Assembly (NCBI GenBank): GCA_030530095.1
Contig: JAUMVO010000014.1
Coordinates: 1 to 41,504 of the forward strand
Reading direction: 5' to 3'
From: Clostridiaceae bacterium
GTDB lineage: Bacteria; Bacillota; Clostridia; Oscillospirales; Acutalibacteraceae
Length of the DNA: 41,504 nt
Shown: positions 15,466-25,279 of the stretch, piece by piece
Position numbering within the stretch: the first letter of the stretch is position 1
How the letters are laid out: the number at the start of each line of letters is the position of its first letter
Program-made: the position numbers and the translations under genes
Notes under the pieces: generated by a model
Seen by the model: only the letters and a program-made list of their open reading frames with translations
Told to the model about the DNA's origin: nothing
Databases searched by the model: none

Positions 15466-16899
15466 TTGTCAGTTAATCTGAATGTTTCCGATGCCGAAAA
15501 GCAGAGGCAGACGGAGTATAGCGAAAAGGTGCAGGAGCTTCTGTCACACAGATATCCCGACAGGGCGCCCAGAGCCTATATTCATACCTACGGTTGTCAG
15601 GGCAACGTTGCCGATTCCGAGAGAATTATGGGTATGCTGAAGGTAATGGGCTACGAATTCTGCGATTCTCTTGAGGATGCGGACTTCGTGCTGTACAACA
15701 CCTGCGCTGTACGCGAGCACGCCGAGGACAGAGTTTTCGGTAACGTCGGAATTCTTAAAAAGTACAAGGAAGAAAACCGAAACTTAATAACTGCGCTGTG
15801 CGGCTGTATGATGCAGCAACAGCACGTGCGTGATAAGATTTATAAAAGCTATCCTTATGTTGATATCGTTTTCGGCACGAATGCCGTTCACAAGCTGCCC
15901 GAGCTTCTTTATAAGCGAATGTCGGGCAAAAAGCGTATAGTGTATGCTCCCGACGAAACGGGCGAGATAGCCGAGGACATTCCCGTTTACCGCGATAAAT
16001 CGGTAAAGGCGTGGCTGCCGATAATGTACGGCTGCGACAATTTCTGCACTTACTGTATTGTGCCTTATGTCAGAGGACGTGAGAGAAGCAGGGAGCCCGA
16101 GCAGGTAATTGCCGAGGCTAAGGATATTATCGCTCAGGGCTACAAGGAGATAACGCTTCTCGGACAGAATGTCAATTCCTACGGCAAAAACAACAAAAGC
16201 GATATGAACTTCGCGGGACTTCTGCGTGAGATAAATGCTCTTGACGGCGAGTTCAGAATACGCTTTATGACCTCGCATCCAAAGGACTGTACAAAAGAGC
16301 TTATTGATACGATAGCCGAGTGTGATAAGGTTTCCAAGCATCTGCATCTTCCGTTCCAGTCCGGCAACGACAGAGTGCTGAAGGCTATGAACCGTCACTA
16401 TGACCGTGAGAAGTATCTTGAACTTATAAACTACGCAAAAGAGAAGATTCCGAATCTTTCACTTACAAGCGACGTTATAGTCGGTTTCCCCGGCGAAACC
16501 TACGAAGAGTTTCTCGATACGGTTTCGCTAATAAAAGAAGTTGAGTTCACCTCGCTGTTCACCTTCATTTATTCTCCGCGAAAGGGCACAAAGGCGGCAG
16601 AACTGCCCGATCCCGTATCGCGTGAGGAAAAGGGCAGGTGGTTCAAGGATCTGTGCGACGTGCAGGAGGAGATTGCAGCCAAGCGTACCGCTCAGATGAA
16701 GGGTAATACATACGAGGTGCTTATTGAAGGCGAGTCCAAGAATAAGAAGGGCTGGCTTTCGGGCAGAACGGACTCGAACATTATTATTGAATTTCCCGCG
16801 ACAGCGGAACAGTTCGCGCTGACAGGCACATATCAGAACGTGCTTGTAACCGAATCGCTCAACTGGATTTTACGCGGAGAACTCGCAAACGGTAAATAA
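15466..16899 (+). CDS. miaB: tRNA-2-methylthio-N6-dimethylallyladenosine synthase MiaB
   Basis: A 477-aa radical-SAM methylthiotransferase that converts i6A37 to ms2i6A37 in tRNA. The N-terminal UPF0004 domain has cluster cysteines C44 (TYGCQGN), C80 (YNTCAVRE) and C114 (LCGCM). The radical-SAM triad is C190, C194, C197 in GCDNFCTYC, and a C-terminal TRAM domain follows (EVLIEGESK onward). The start is TTG at 15466 with AGGAG 8 bp upstream; no ATG fits. MiaA, which makes the i6A substrate, is encoded 5 kb downstream in the same run, so the two pathway steps are linked. Confidence 0.96.
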   Translation: MSVNLNVSDAEKQRQTEYSEKVQELLSHRYPDRAPRAYIHTYGCQGNVADSERIMGMLKVMGYEFCDSLEDADFVLYNTCAVREHAEDRVFGNVGILKKYKEENRNLITALCGCMMQQQHVRDKIYKSYPYVDIVFGTNAVHKLPELLYKRMSGKKRIVYAPDETGEIAEDIPVYRDKSVKAWLPIMYGCDNFCTYCIVPYVRGRERSREPEQVIAEAKDIIAQGYKEITLLGQNVNSYGKNNKSDMNFAGLLREINALDGEFRIRFMTSHPKDCTKELIDTIAECDKVSKHLHLPFQSGNDRVLKAMNRHYDREKYLELINYAKEKIPNLSLTSDVIVGFPGETYEEFLDTVSLIKEVEFTSLFTFIYSPRKGTKAAELPDPVSREEKGRWFKDLCDVQEEIAAKRTAQMKGNTYEVLIEGESKNKKGWLSGRTDSNIIIEFPATAEQFALTGTYQNVLVTESLNWILRGELANGK

Positions 16900-16934
16900 C
16901 CTAACGGTTAAATATATTTTTTAAGGAGAAAACT

Positions 16935-17351
16935 ATGGAACTCGAAAAGTTAGCGCGTCAGTTAGGCGCTGCAATTCAGCAGGACAAGCTTTATCTTGAC
17001 TACAATGAGGCTATGAAGGCCAATGAGGCAGACTCAGAGCTCAACGAGCTTATGGGCAAAATCAGACTTCTTCAGATGTCTTATCAGCAGGAAGCTCAGA
17101 AGGAAGAGCCCGACGAGGGCAAGCTTAATTCCTACAATCAGGAATTTCAGGGCCTTTATGCTCAGATTATGGGTAACAAGAACATGCAGGCTTACGAGCA
17201 GGCAAGACAGGCTCTCGACGATATGATGAACTATCTCACCGGCATCCTTGCGCTTTGCGTTCAGGGCGAAGACCCCGAGACCTGCGATCCCAAGGCTCAT
17301 ATGCATGACCACGAGTGCGGCTGCGATTGCGAAAGCTGCTCAGGTTGCTGA
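16935..17351 (+). CDS. YlbF/YmcA-family protein with cysteine-rich tail
   Basis: A 138-aa, mostly helical protein of the YlbF/YmcA family (residues about 1-110), whose Bacillus members RicF and RicA belong to the Ric complex that carries [4Fe-4S] clusters and affects mRNA maturation and sporulation/competence decisions. The last 25 residues are a separate Cys/His-rich tail with HMHDHECGCDCESCSGC. It holds six Cys (plus an earlier CVQ... Cys and a CDP Cys) and three His, fit for metal or Fe-S binding. It lies 35 bp after miaB and 37 bp before mutS, with AAGGAG at its start. Whether it works with MiaB, another Fe-S protein, or in a Ric-like complex is inference. Confidence 0.88.
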   Translation: MELEKLARQLGAAIQQDKLYLDYNEAMKANEADSELNELMGKIRLLQMSYQQEAQKEEPDEGKLNSYNQEFQGLYAQIMGNKNMQAYEQARQALDDMMNYLTGILALCVQGEDPETCDPKAHMHDHECGCDCESCSGC

Positions 17352-17388
17352 ACCGATTAACTGATTATTTTTTTGTAGGAGTCGTAAA

Positions 17389-20007
17389 ATGGCAGAATTA
17401 TCTCCGATGATGAAACAATACTTTGAAATAAAAAAAGATTACCCCGATACAATTCTTATGTTTCGTCTGGGCGACTTTTACGAAATGTTCTTTGAAGACG
17501 CTAAGCTCGTCTCCAGAGAGCTTGAACTTGTGCTGACCGGCCGCGATTGCGGACAGGAGGAAAGGGCGCCGATGTGCGGCGTTCCTTTCCACAGTGCAGA
17601 CGGCTACATAGCAAAGCTTGTAAGCAAGGGTTATAAGGTAGCCATCTGCGAGCAGGTCGAGGACCCGAAAACCGCCAAGGGGATAGTTAAGCGCGAGGTT
17701 ATACGCGTTATCTCGGCGGGTACGGTTATCGAGAGCAGTATGCTTGACGAGACAAGGAATAATTATCTCGCAGTTGTCTGCTCAACATCCGAGAGTGTTG
17801 GCGTGTGCTTTGTTGACGTATCAACCGGCAGTGTTAATCTGACCGAGCTTACCGACAATTACGACGAAAGACTTGTTGACGAGCTTTCACGCTTTATGCC
17901 CAGTGAGCTTCTGATTAACAAGGAAGCCGCAACACTCAAACGCTTTTCAGCCTTTATTGCAAAGAAGCTCGATACTACCGCACAGGTACTGTCTGCGGAC
18001 AGTTTCGACTTCGACACGGCAAAGAAAACAGTACTTAATCACTTTAAGTGCGAAAGCCTTGAAAAGCTTGATCTTGAAAATAAGCAGAGTGCCGTATGCG
18101 CCCTGGGCGCGGCGCTCGCATACTTATATGAAGCTCAGAAAAATGAGCTCGACAATATTAAAAAAATCGATTTCTATACCGATGCAAAGTATATGAAAAT
18201 CGGTCTGTCTACCAGACGCAATCTTGAAATCACCGAGACTATGCGTGAGCGAGAAAAGCGCGGTTCGCTTCTCTGGGTGCTCGATAAGACAAAAACAGCC
18301 ATGGGCAAGCGCCTTATCAGAAACTGGCTTGAATGCCCTCTGTATGACTGTGCTATGATTTCAAAACGCCATAACGCCGTTCAGGAGCTTTATGACGGTA
18401 CGGTGCTTCGCGACGAGCTGACCGGCCTGATGGTTGATATTTACGATATGGAACGCCTTATGACAAGGGTGCTCTATAACACAGCTAATGCAAAAGAGCT
18501 TCTGTCGCTTAAGACAACGCTTGCGCCTTTACCGAGAATCAAGGAATTGACGGGTGCCTGCAAGTCCGCGCTGCTTAAGGAAATACACGGCGATATTGAT
18601 TTGCTTGAGGATGTATATAACCTTGTCGACGAGTCAATCGACGAAAATGCGCCGTTCTCGGTGCGCGAAGGCGGTATGATTAAATCCGGCTTCAACGCAG
18701 AGCTTGACGAACTGCGAAATATAGTTCACGGCGGCAGGGATTTCCTTAACGAGCTCGAGCTCAAAGAGCAGGAGAGCACGGGTATTAAGAAACTGAAAAT
18801 CAAATACAACAAAGTTTTCGGCTACTTTATTGAAGTGCCAAATGCATATAAGGAGATTGTTCCCGAGAACTATATCAGAAAGCAGACGCTTGTGAACTGC
18901 GAGCGATACATAACCGAGGAGCTTAAGGAGCTCGAAACCAAAGTGCTCGGTGCTCAGGAGAGAATTGTTTCACTTGAATACGAGATATTCTCGTCAATAC
19001 GTAAAAAGATAGGTGAGCAATTCGACAGAACGTCAAGGACATCCAAGGCTATAGCTGCGCTTGATACTCTCTGCTCACTGGCTTCGGTTGCGGTTGCAAA
19101 CAACTATACCCGTCCGGATATCAACAACACAGACGAGATTATTATAAAAGACGGCAGACATCCGGTAATTGAAAAGATGCTTAAGGATATGCCGTTTGTT
19201 CCAAACGATACTACGCTTGACTGTAAGGAAAACAGAATTGCGATTATTACCGGTCCGAATATGGCGGGTAAATCGACGTATATGCGTCAGGTTGCAATAA
19301 TTACCATGATGGCGCAGATGGGCTCGTTTGTTCCCGCGTCTTACGCGTCAATAGGACTAGTGGACAGCGTGTTTACGCGCGTAGGCGCTTCGGACGACCT
19401 GGCTTCGGGACAGTCAACCTTTATGGTTGAAATGAGCGAGGTTGCCGAGATACTTGAAAATGCGACTAACAAGAGTCTGATTATTCTTGATGAAATCGGC
19501 AGAGGCACTTCGACCTTTGACGGTATGAGTATCGCGAAGGCGGTAATTGAGTATATTGCCGACAATAAGAAAATCGGCGCCAAGACGCTTTTCGCAACTC
19601 ACTATCATGAGCTGACTGAGCTCGAAAATGAACTCAAATGCATCAAGAATTACAATATCGCCGTAAAGAAACGCGGCGAGGACATCATTTTCCTGCGCCG
19701 TATTGTCCGCGGCGGAGCGAGCAGCAGCTACGGTATCGACGTAGCGAGACTTGCAGGCGTACCCGATACGGTCGTCAGACGCGCAAAGGTTATACTCAAA
19801 TCGCTCGAGGACGGAGATTCCGTTTATCAGCCACGCGCCAAGTCGGATTACGATACCGAGCAGGAGCTTTTACAGATGAGCTTCTCCTCATCCAACAGCG
19901 ATGAGATTGCCAAGGAATTAAGAGAACTTGACGTTAATACATTAACTCCCATTGAGGCAATGACCAAGCTGTTTGAACTTGCGAACAAGGCTCATAAGGG
20001 AGAATAA
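17389..20007 (+). CDS. mutS: DNA mismatch repair protein MutS
   Basis: An 872-aa mismatch sensor. The N-terminal mismatch-binding motif F30-Y31-E32 is in RLGDFYEMF, where Phe stacks on the mispaired base. The clamp/lever region follows, and the ATPase has Walker A GPNMAGKST (about residues 622-630), Walker B LIILDEIGRGTS and the THYHEL switch. The C-terminus carries the conserved QMSFF-like tail used for tetramer/beta-clamp contact (QMSFS). Length is standard. Thirty bases separate it from mutL, so they form one repair unit. Confidence 0.97.
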   Translation: MAELSPMMKQYFEIKKDYPDTILMFRLGDFYEMFFEDAKLVSRELELVLTGRDCGQEERAPMCGVPFHSADGYIAKLVSKGYKVAICEQVEDPKTAKGIVKREVIRVISAGTVIESSMLDETRNNYLAVVCSTSESVGVCFVDVSTGSVNLTELTDNYDERLVDELSRFMPSELLINKEAATLKRFSAFIAKKLDTTAQVLSADSFDFDTAKKTVLNHFKCESLEKLDLENKQSAVCALGAALAYLYEAQKNELDNIKKIDFYTDAKYMKIGLSTRRNLEITETMREREKRGSLLWVLDKTKTAMGKRLIRNWLECPLYDCAMISKRHNAVQELYDGTVLRDELTGLMVDIYDMERLMTRVLYNTANAKELLSLKTTLAPLPRIKELTGACKSALLKEIHGDIDLLEDVYNLVDESIDENAPFSVREGGMIKSGFNAELDELRNIVHGGRDFLNELELKEQESTGIKKLKIKYNKVFGYFIEVPNAYKEIVPENYIRKQTLVNCERYITEELKELETKVLGAQERIVSLEYEIFSSIRKKIGEQFDRTSRTSKAIAALDTLCSLASVAVANNYTRPDINNTDEIIIKDGRHPVIEKMLKDMPFVPNDTTLDCKENRIAIITGPNMAGKSTYMRQVAIITMMAQMGSFVPASYASIGLVDSVFTRVGASDDLASGQSTFMVEMSEVAEILENATNKSLIILDEIGRGTSTFDGMSIAKAVIEYIADNKKIGAKTLFATHYHELTELENELKCIKNYNIAVKKRGEDIIFLRRIVRGGASSSYGIDVARLAGVPDTVVRRAKVILKSLEDGDSVYQPRAKSDYDTEQELLQMSFSSSNSDEIAKELRELDVNTLTPIEAMTKLFELANKAHKGE

Positions 20008-20037
20008 ATATAAAAGACCGAACGGAGGTGTGCGGCT

Positions 20038-21867
20038 ATGGGAAAAATTAATAAACTGCCCAGAAGTATATGGGAACTGATAGCCGCCGGCGAGGTTGTC
20101 GAAAGACCCGCTTCCGTGGTTAAGGAGCTTATTGAAAACTCGATTGATGCGGGAGCCGATACGGTTACCGTTGAAATTCAGTCGGGCGGAATACGCTATA
20201 TAAGAATTACCGACAACGGCTGCGGTATTGCGCGTGAGGATGTGCCTACTGCTTTTATAAGCCACGCTACAAGTAAAATTGCGAAAGCAACCGACCTTGA
20301 CGCTATCGGAACACTGGGCTTCCGCGGTGAAGCGCTGTCCTCGGTTGCGGCTGTGTCTCAGGTTGAGATGCTGACCAAGACCGCGGAAGAAGCAGTCGGT
20401 ACACGAATTGTTATCAGAGGCGGCGAGACCGTTTCGATAGATGATGCGGGCTGTCCCGACGGAACGACGGTTATTATCAGGGATTTGTTTTACAACACTC
20501 CTGCGAGAATGAAATTCCTTAAATCCGACAAGTCCGAGGGTATGGCGGTTGCCGGCGTAGTAGATAAGCTTGCGCTTTCCCATCCCGAGGTTGGAATACG
20601 CTTTATAAAGGACGGAAAGCAGATAATGATCACGAGCGGCAACGGCTCGCTTAAGGACGCAATTTACTCGGTTTACGGAAGGGAATTTGCCGATTCGCTT
20701 CTGGAATGCGAATATGAACTCGGCGGTATGAGGGCGAAGGGCTTTATTTCTATGCCTCACGAATCCCGCGGTTCGGGCTCAATGCAGGTGTTCTTTGTCA
20801 ACAACAGATTTATAAAATCAAAGACCGCGTGCGCAGCGCTTAACGAAGCGTATAAGAATTCAATTATGGTCGGCAGATTCCCGGCGTGTGTTCTTTTTAT
20901 TGACGTAGCGCCCGAGCTTGTTGACGTAAACGTTCATCCTGCCAAGACGGAAGTTCGCTTCTCTAACGAGAAGGCAATATTTGACCTTGTTTACTACGCG
21001 GCTAAAAATACGCTTGCCGTTGACAATTCAAGACCGCAGGTTAAGCTTGATAACGTAAAATCAGCAGCAGAACTGCTCGCAAAACCTGTACCGGAAACCA
21101 AACAGGAAAGCTTTTATGATTATCATCCTGCCGACAGTGTATATAAACCCGAGCCGAAAGTTACTCTCCGCGATGCCGCGCAAGCGGTTTACGGCGGGGA
21201 TGAGGATTTACCCGACCTTTCGGTAAAAACTGTTGTCAGCGAAGAAAAGCCTGAGATTAAAACCGAGATTAAAAACGAGGCTCAACCGAAGAAGGATGTC
21301 AGCTTCAGATATCTCGGCGAGGCGTTCAGAACGTATATTTTTGCCGAGTACAACGGTAAACTTGTTATTATCGATAAGCATGCCGCCCACGAGAGAATGC
21401 TTTACAATAAGCTCAAAAGCGAAATGGGCGAGGCGCCGAGTCAGATGCTTCTCAAGCCCGTAAGTGTGCTTCTCTCCAAGGAAGAGTACATGGCGGTTGT
21501 CGAGAATACCGACGTTATGACACGTGCGGGATTTGAAATCGAGGACTTCGGCGAGGGAACGGTTATCGTAAGAGCGTGTCCGCTGAACCTCGAGGGTGAG
21601 GATATCACGGGACTTGTGGGCGAAATGGCATCCTATCTTGTAAATAACAAGAGAAGCGTTGAACCCGAAAAGCTTGACTGGCTTTACCACAATATTGCTT
21701 GCCGCGCCGCTATAAAGGCCGGCAATGTGCAGACAGACTATGAGCTTATAGAATTCACAAAACAGCTTCTTGCCGACGAGAGCATACGTTTCTGCCCTCA
21801 CGGCAGACCTGTGCTTATAGAAATGACTAAATATGAGCTTGACAAGCAGTTCGGGAGGATTCAGTAA
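20038..21867 (+). CDS. mutL: DNA mismatch repair protein MutL, endonuclease type
   Basis: A 609-aa protein with an N-terminal GHKL ATPase: AAGEVVERPASVVKELIENS, DNGCGI and GFRGEALSS are canonical. A linker of about 90 residues, rich in Glu, Lys and Pro, leads to the C-terminal dimerisation/endonuclease domain. The metal-site motif starts at D446 as DKHAAHERMLYN, and ACRAAIKAG and CPHGRP complete the site, so this is a nicking MutL, as expected in an organism without MutH. The last position of the DQHA(x2)E(x4)E motif reads Asn instead of Glu. AACGGAGGTG precedes ATG 20038. The stop overlaps the miaA start by one base. Confidence 0.96.
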   Translation: MGKINKLPRSIWELIAAGEVVERPASVVKELIENSIDAGADTVTVEIQSGGIRYIRITDNGCGIAREDVPTAFISHATSKIAKATDLDAIGTLGFRGEALSSVAAVSQVEMLTKTAEEAVGTRIVIRGGETVSIDDAGCPDGTTVIIRDLFYNTPARMKFLKSDKSEGMAVAGVVDKLALSHPEVGIRFIKDGKQIMITSGNGSLKDAIYSVYGREFADSLLECEYELGGMRAKGFISMPHESRGSGSMQVFFVNNRFIKSKTACAALNEAYKNSIMVGRFPACVLFIDVAPELVDVNVHPAKTEVRFSNEKAIFDLVYYAAKNTLAVDNSRPQVKLDNVKSAAELLAKPVPETKQESFYDYHPADSVYKPEPKVTLRDAAQAVYGGDEDLPDLSVKTVVSEEKPEIKTEIKNEAQPKKDVSFRYLGEAFRTYIFAEYNGKLVIIDKHAAHERMLYNKLKSEMGEAPSQMLLKPVSVLLSKEEYMAVVENTDVMTRAGFEIEDFGEGTVIVRACPLNLEGEDITGLVGEMASYLVNNKRSVEPEKLDWLYHNIACRAAIKAGNVQTDYELIEFTKQLLADESIRFCPHGRPVLIEMTKYELDKQFGRIQ

Positions 21868-22808
21868 TGGATAAAATCCCGTTGCTTGTTATAGTCGGTC
21901 CTACCGCGTCGGGTAAGACCGCGCTCGCGGTTGAATGCGCGCTTGAGTTCGGCGGCGAGGTCGTTTCTGCCGATTCAATGCAGATATACAAGGGTATGAG
22001 CATAGCAACTGCAAAACCGACGGCGGATGAGATGAAGGGTGTTAAGCACCGTCTGATTGATTTCGTTGACGTTACCGATAACTATAGCGTTGCCGATTAC
22101 GTAAAAGACGCAAATGAGGCGATTGACGCAATTGTTGCCGAAGACAAACTGCCGATACTCTGCGGCGGTACGGGATTGTATGTTGATTCACTTGTCAATA
22201 ATATCAGGTTTTCTCAGGAGGAAACCGACAGCGAACTTCGCGGTAGCCTTGAAGATAAGATGGAAAAAATCGGCGCCGAAGCTATGCTTGAAGAGCTTGC
22301 GCAGTTTGACCCCGAGACAGCCGAAAGACTGCATGCTAACAACAAAAAACGCATAATAAGAGCGTTTGAGGTATATATGTCAACGGGCAAGACGTTTTCC
22401 GAGATGCAGGCTTTGTCGCGTGAGGAACCGTCGAGATTTAATCCCGTGTTTGTCGGTATAGGCTGTGAGGACAGGCAGAAGCTTTACGAAAGAATCGACA
22501 GACGTGTTGATATAATGCTTGAAAACGGACTTGTCGAAGAGGCAAGGGAGTACTATGACTTACCCGAAAAGGCTACGTCATCCCAGGCGATAGGTTACAA
22601 GGAATTGAAGCCTTACTTTGAAGGCGAAATAACACTTGAAAAAGCGGTTGACAATCTTAAGCTTGCGACAAGGCACTACGCCAAGCGACAGCTTACTTGG
22701 TTCAGGCGAAACGAAAATATAAGATGGTTCAATTTTGACACTTATACGGATTTCAGGGCGTTTTCGGACGATGTTAAAGAATATGTGAGGAGGAAGCTTT
22801 ATGAGTGA
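21867..22808 (+). CDS. miaA: tRNA dimethylallyltransferase MiaA
   Basis: A 313-aa enzyme that adds a dimethylallyl group to A37 of tRNAs reading UNN codons, giving the substrate of MiaB. The P-loop GPTASGKTAL is at residues 10-19, then SADSMQIYKGM (the conserved catalytic Asp-Ser), CGGTGLYVDSL, and a C-terminal RQLTWFRR that contacts tRNA. The start codon overlaps the mutL stop (TAATG). Its own end overlaps the next gene by 8 bp. The mutSL-miaA order is widespread in Firmicutes. Confidence 0.97.
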   Translation: MDKIPLLVIVGPTASGKTALAVECALEFGGEVVSADSMQIYKGMSIATAKPTADEMKGVKHRLIDFVDVTDNYSVADYVKDANEAIDAIVAEDKLPILCGGTGLYVDSLVNNIRFSQEETDSELRGSLEDKMEKIGAEAMLEELAQFDPETAERLHANNKKRIIRAFEVYMSTGKTFSEMQALSREEPSRFNPVFVGIGCEDRQKLYERIDRRVDIMLENGLVEEAREYYDLPEKATSSQAIGYKELKPYFEGEITLEKAVDNLKLATRHYAKRQLTWFRRNENIRWFNFDTYTDFRAFSDDVKEYVRRKLYE

Positions 22809-24057
22809 GACGAGAAGTGAAAAAATCTTAAAGTTCAGAAGCAACAAAAAGTATATGACTATAGTCTATATAGTTATAGCTTTGCTGTTTATTGCATTCT
22901 TCCTCTACCAGCTTTTCAAGATTAACTACGAACCCGTTAAAACAGAGGTAGCTCTTGAAAAAACTGTTGCCGCAAGCGCGGTTGCGGATTCGTTTATCGT
23001 CAGGGATGAATACCCGATAAGCGCTTCGGTTTCGGGAACGCTCGTTCCGCTTGTTGAGGACGGTAAGCGCGTTGCTTCGGGCGACAACGTTGCGGTAGTT
23101 TTTACAAATGAAGAGGCTGCGAAGAGTTATAACGAGATTAAAAATCTTGAGAAGAGCATATCGTATTATTCTTCGCTTCAGAATAAGGTTGGCGTACAGA
23201 CCGCCGACATCACTCCGCTCGACGACAGAGTTTATTCGTCGTGTGAGGAATACATTATTGCAATTAACAAAGGCAGATATGACAGTTTTTACAGCTTTGA
23301 GGAAAATGTCAGAGATGCCATAACCTCGCGTCAGCTTTCGACGGGCGCGATTATAGACCCGAGCGTTAAGCTGGAGGAGCTGACGACAAGACTTGAACAG
23401 TTAAAGCAAAAGAATATCGGTTACAGTACAATCAACGCCCCGCATCCCGGTTATTACGTAAGTGTTGCGGACGGTTTTGAGGACGCCGTTGAGTATAACC
23501 GCGTTGCCGAACTGACTACTCAGGAGATTATGGGACTGTTTGACGAGTCGTTGCAGCCAAAGAGCACAGAGTTGTATCTCGGCAAGCTCGTTGACGGCTT
23601 TAACTGGTATATACTTTGCGTTCTCAACTACGACGATGCGGTACGTCTTTCAAAAGGCGAGAAGGTTAAAATTGAATTTACAATGACTACCGCTGAGCCG
23701 CTTACGGCAACGGTTGTCAACATCGCCAATACCATCGACGGCAGGGCTGCGGTTGTATTCAGGTCTAATCTGATGAATGACGAATACGCTTCTCTCCGCC
23801 GGGAGCAGATACGCGTTACCTTCGACGAGCATGTTGGTTATCAGATTAGCAACAGGGCCATCCGTGAGATTGACGGTGAGAAGGGCGTATTTGTGCTGAG
23901 CGGAAATATTGTTAAGTTCAAAAAGATTAATATCGACTATTCCGACAACGAATTTTCAATTTGCAACAATCCCGAAAACAAGAGCGGCTATGTTCAGCTC
24001 TACGATGAAATAATAGTGGAAGGAACCGACCTATATGACGGAAAAATCATTGATTGA
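22801..24057 (+). CDS. HlyD-like membrane-anchored envelope protein
   Basis: A 418-aa protein with one N-terminal transmembrane anchor (about residues 20-40, IVYIVIALLFIAFFLYQL) and a large outside part. The outside part begins with a biotinyl-lipoyl-like half motif (SVSGTLVPLVEDGKRVASGDNVAVVF), followed by a coiled-coil segment and a beta-rich C-terminus, the architecture of HlyD/membrane-fusion proteins. Genes of this type commonly precede yggS/ylmE and sepF in Clostridia, which points to a role in envelope or division rather than toxin export; no transporter gene is next to it. It overlaps miaA by 8 bp and the next gene by 23 bp. Confidence 0.8.
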   Translation: MSETRSEKILKFRSNKKYMTIVYIVIALLFIAFFLYQLFKINYEPVKTEVALEKTVAASAVADSFIVRDEYPISASVSGTLVPLVEDGKRVASGDNVAVVFTNEEAAKSYNEIKNLEKSISYYSSLQNKVGVQTADITPLDDRVYSSCEEYIIAINKGRYDSFYSFEENVRDAITSRQLSTGAIIDPSVKLEELTTRLEQLKQKNIGYSTINAPHPGYYVSVADGFEDAVEYNRVAELTTQEIMGLFDESLQPKSTELYLGKLVDGFNWYILCVLNYDDAVRLSKGEKVKIEFTMTTAEPLTATVVNIANTIDGRAAVVFRSNLMNDEYASLRREQIRVTFDEHVGYQISNRAIREIDGEKGVFVLSGNIVKFKKINIDYSDNEFSICNNPENKSGYVQLYDEIIVEGTDLYDGKIID

Positions 24058-24760
24058 GGAAAAGTTCAGAAATATTGAGTACAATCTCAAGACCATAAAC
24101 GAGGAGATTGCCGAGGCGGCGGTAAAATCGGGCAGAAAACCCGAGGATATCGAGTTTATGGCAGTCACCAAAACCGTTGACGAGATGTATATCAATCACG
24201 CCTTGGATTGCGGTATAAAGCTTATCGGCGAAAACAAGGTTCAGGAAATGCTCCGCAAAAAGCCGAATCTTAAGCTTGACGGCGTCAGGAAAAACCTTAT
24301 CGGACATCTTCAGTCCAATAAGGCTTCGCAGATTGTCGGCGAGGTTGATATGATTGAGTCGGTTGATTCTCTGAAAATAGCCCGTGAAATCGGAAAGCAG
24401 TCCTTAAAGAAGGGGATAGTTACCGATGTGCTTCTTGAGGTCAATATCGGTATGGAGGAATCCAAGACCGGTTTTATGCCCGATGAGGTGCCGGAAAAAA
24501 TATATGAAATCGCAGAAATTGAGGGCATAAAGGTCTGCGGATTGATGACAATACCCCCGATTTGCGAAAAAAATGCCGAACTTTGTAAATTTTTTAATAA
24601 AATATACAATATGTATGTTGACATTGACTCAAAAATAATAGATAATGTATGTATGAGAGTTTTGTCAATGGGTATGTCGGGTGATTATACCGAGGCAATT
24701 CTCTGTGGTTCCAACCACGTCAGAATCGGTTCAAAAATATTCGGACCGAGAATTTACTGA
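24035..24760 (+). CDS. YggS/YlmE-family PLP-binding protein
   Basis: A 241-aa single-domain PLP protein (TIM-barrel, alanine-racemase-like N-domain) involved in vitamin B6 and amino-acid homeostasis. PLP would bind K46 in MAVTKTVD; IGENKVQE, IGHLQSNKA and the terminal VRIGSKIFG are family signatures. It has no racemase C-domain. The start lies inside the preceding gene (23-bp overlap). Its place just before sepF corresponds to ylmE in the dcw-associated ylm cluster of Firmicutes. Confidence 0.93.
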   Translation: MTEKSLIEEKFRNIEYNLKTINEEIAEAAVKSGRKPEDIEFMAVTKTVDEMYINHALDCGIKLIGENKVQEMLRKKPNLKLDGVRKNLIGHLQSNKASQIVGEVDMIESVDSLKIAREIGKQSLKKGIVTDVLLEVNIGMEESKTGFMPDEVPEKIYEIAEIEGIKVCGLMTIPPICEKNAELCKFFNKIYNMYVDIDSKIIDNVCMRVLSMGMSGDYTEAILCGSNHVRIGSKIFGPRIY

Positions 24761-24784
24761 GAATATTTTATAGGAGGATATATT

Positions 24785-25258
24785 ATGAGCTTAAAGGACA
24801 AATTGAGTAAGTTTATTCAGGTTTCCGAGGATGAGTATTACGACGCTCCCGAGACCGAGGAGTATGAGGAATACGAGGAAGAGGATCAGGAGAACTACGA
24901 GCCTGTTCCGCGCTTCAATCCCAGAAGTTTCAAAGAGAATAAGAATAATGACAGTAAGGTTGTCAGCATCAACCCTTCGTCCAAGCTTCAGGTAGTTCTT
25001 ACCAAGCCCAAGACGATGGAAGAGGCGAGAGTTATCGCCGACAGCGTTAAGCAGAAGAAGGCGGTCGTTGTTAATCTTGAATCCGTTAACGGCGAGACCT
25101 GCAGACGAGTTCTCGATTTCTTGAGCGGTGTTACTTATGCTACCAACGCAACCATGCGTCAGGTTGCCAACGGAACATTTATGATTACTCCTCAGAATGT
25201 TGACGTAAACGGCGACGTTATCAGCGAGCTGGGTAATAACGGCTTTGTACTTGACTAA
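24785..25258 (+). CDS. sepF: Cell division protein SepF
   Basis: A 157-aa protein that tethers and bundles FtsZ at the division site. The N-terminus (MSLKDKLSKFIQ) is the amphipathic membrane-binding helix, followed by a very acidic linker (residues about 13-45) and the compact SepF core from about residue 70 (VVLTKPKTMEEARVIADS, VVVNLESV, ATNATMRQVANGTFMITP). AGGAGG stands in front of the start. Followed directly by divIVA: the ylmG and ylmH genes that lie between them in many Firmicutes are absent here. Confidence 0.95.
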   Translation: MSLKDKLSKFIQVSEDEYYDAPETEEYEEYEEEDQENYEPVPRFNPRSFKENKNNDSKVVSINPSSKLQVVLTKPKTMEEARVIADSVKQKKAVVVNLESVNGETCRRVLDFLSGVTYATNATMRQVANGTFMITPQNVDVNGDVISELGNNGFVLD

Positions 25259-25279
25259 TAATAAAGGAGAATTTGTAAC

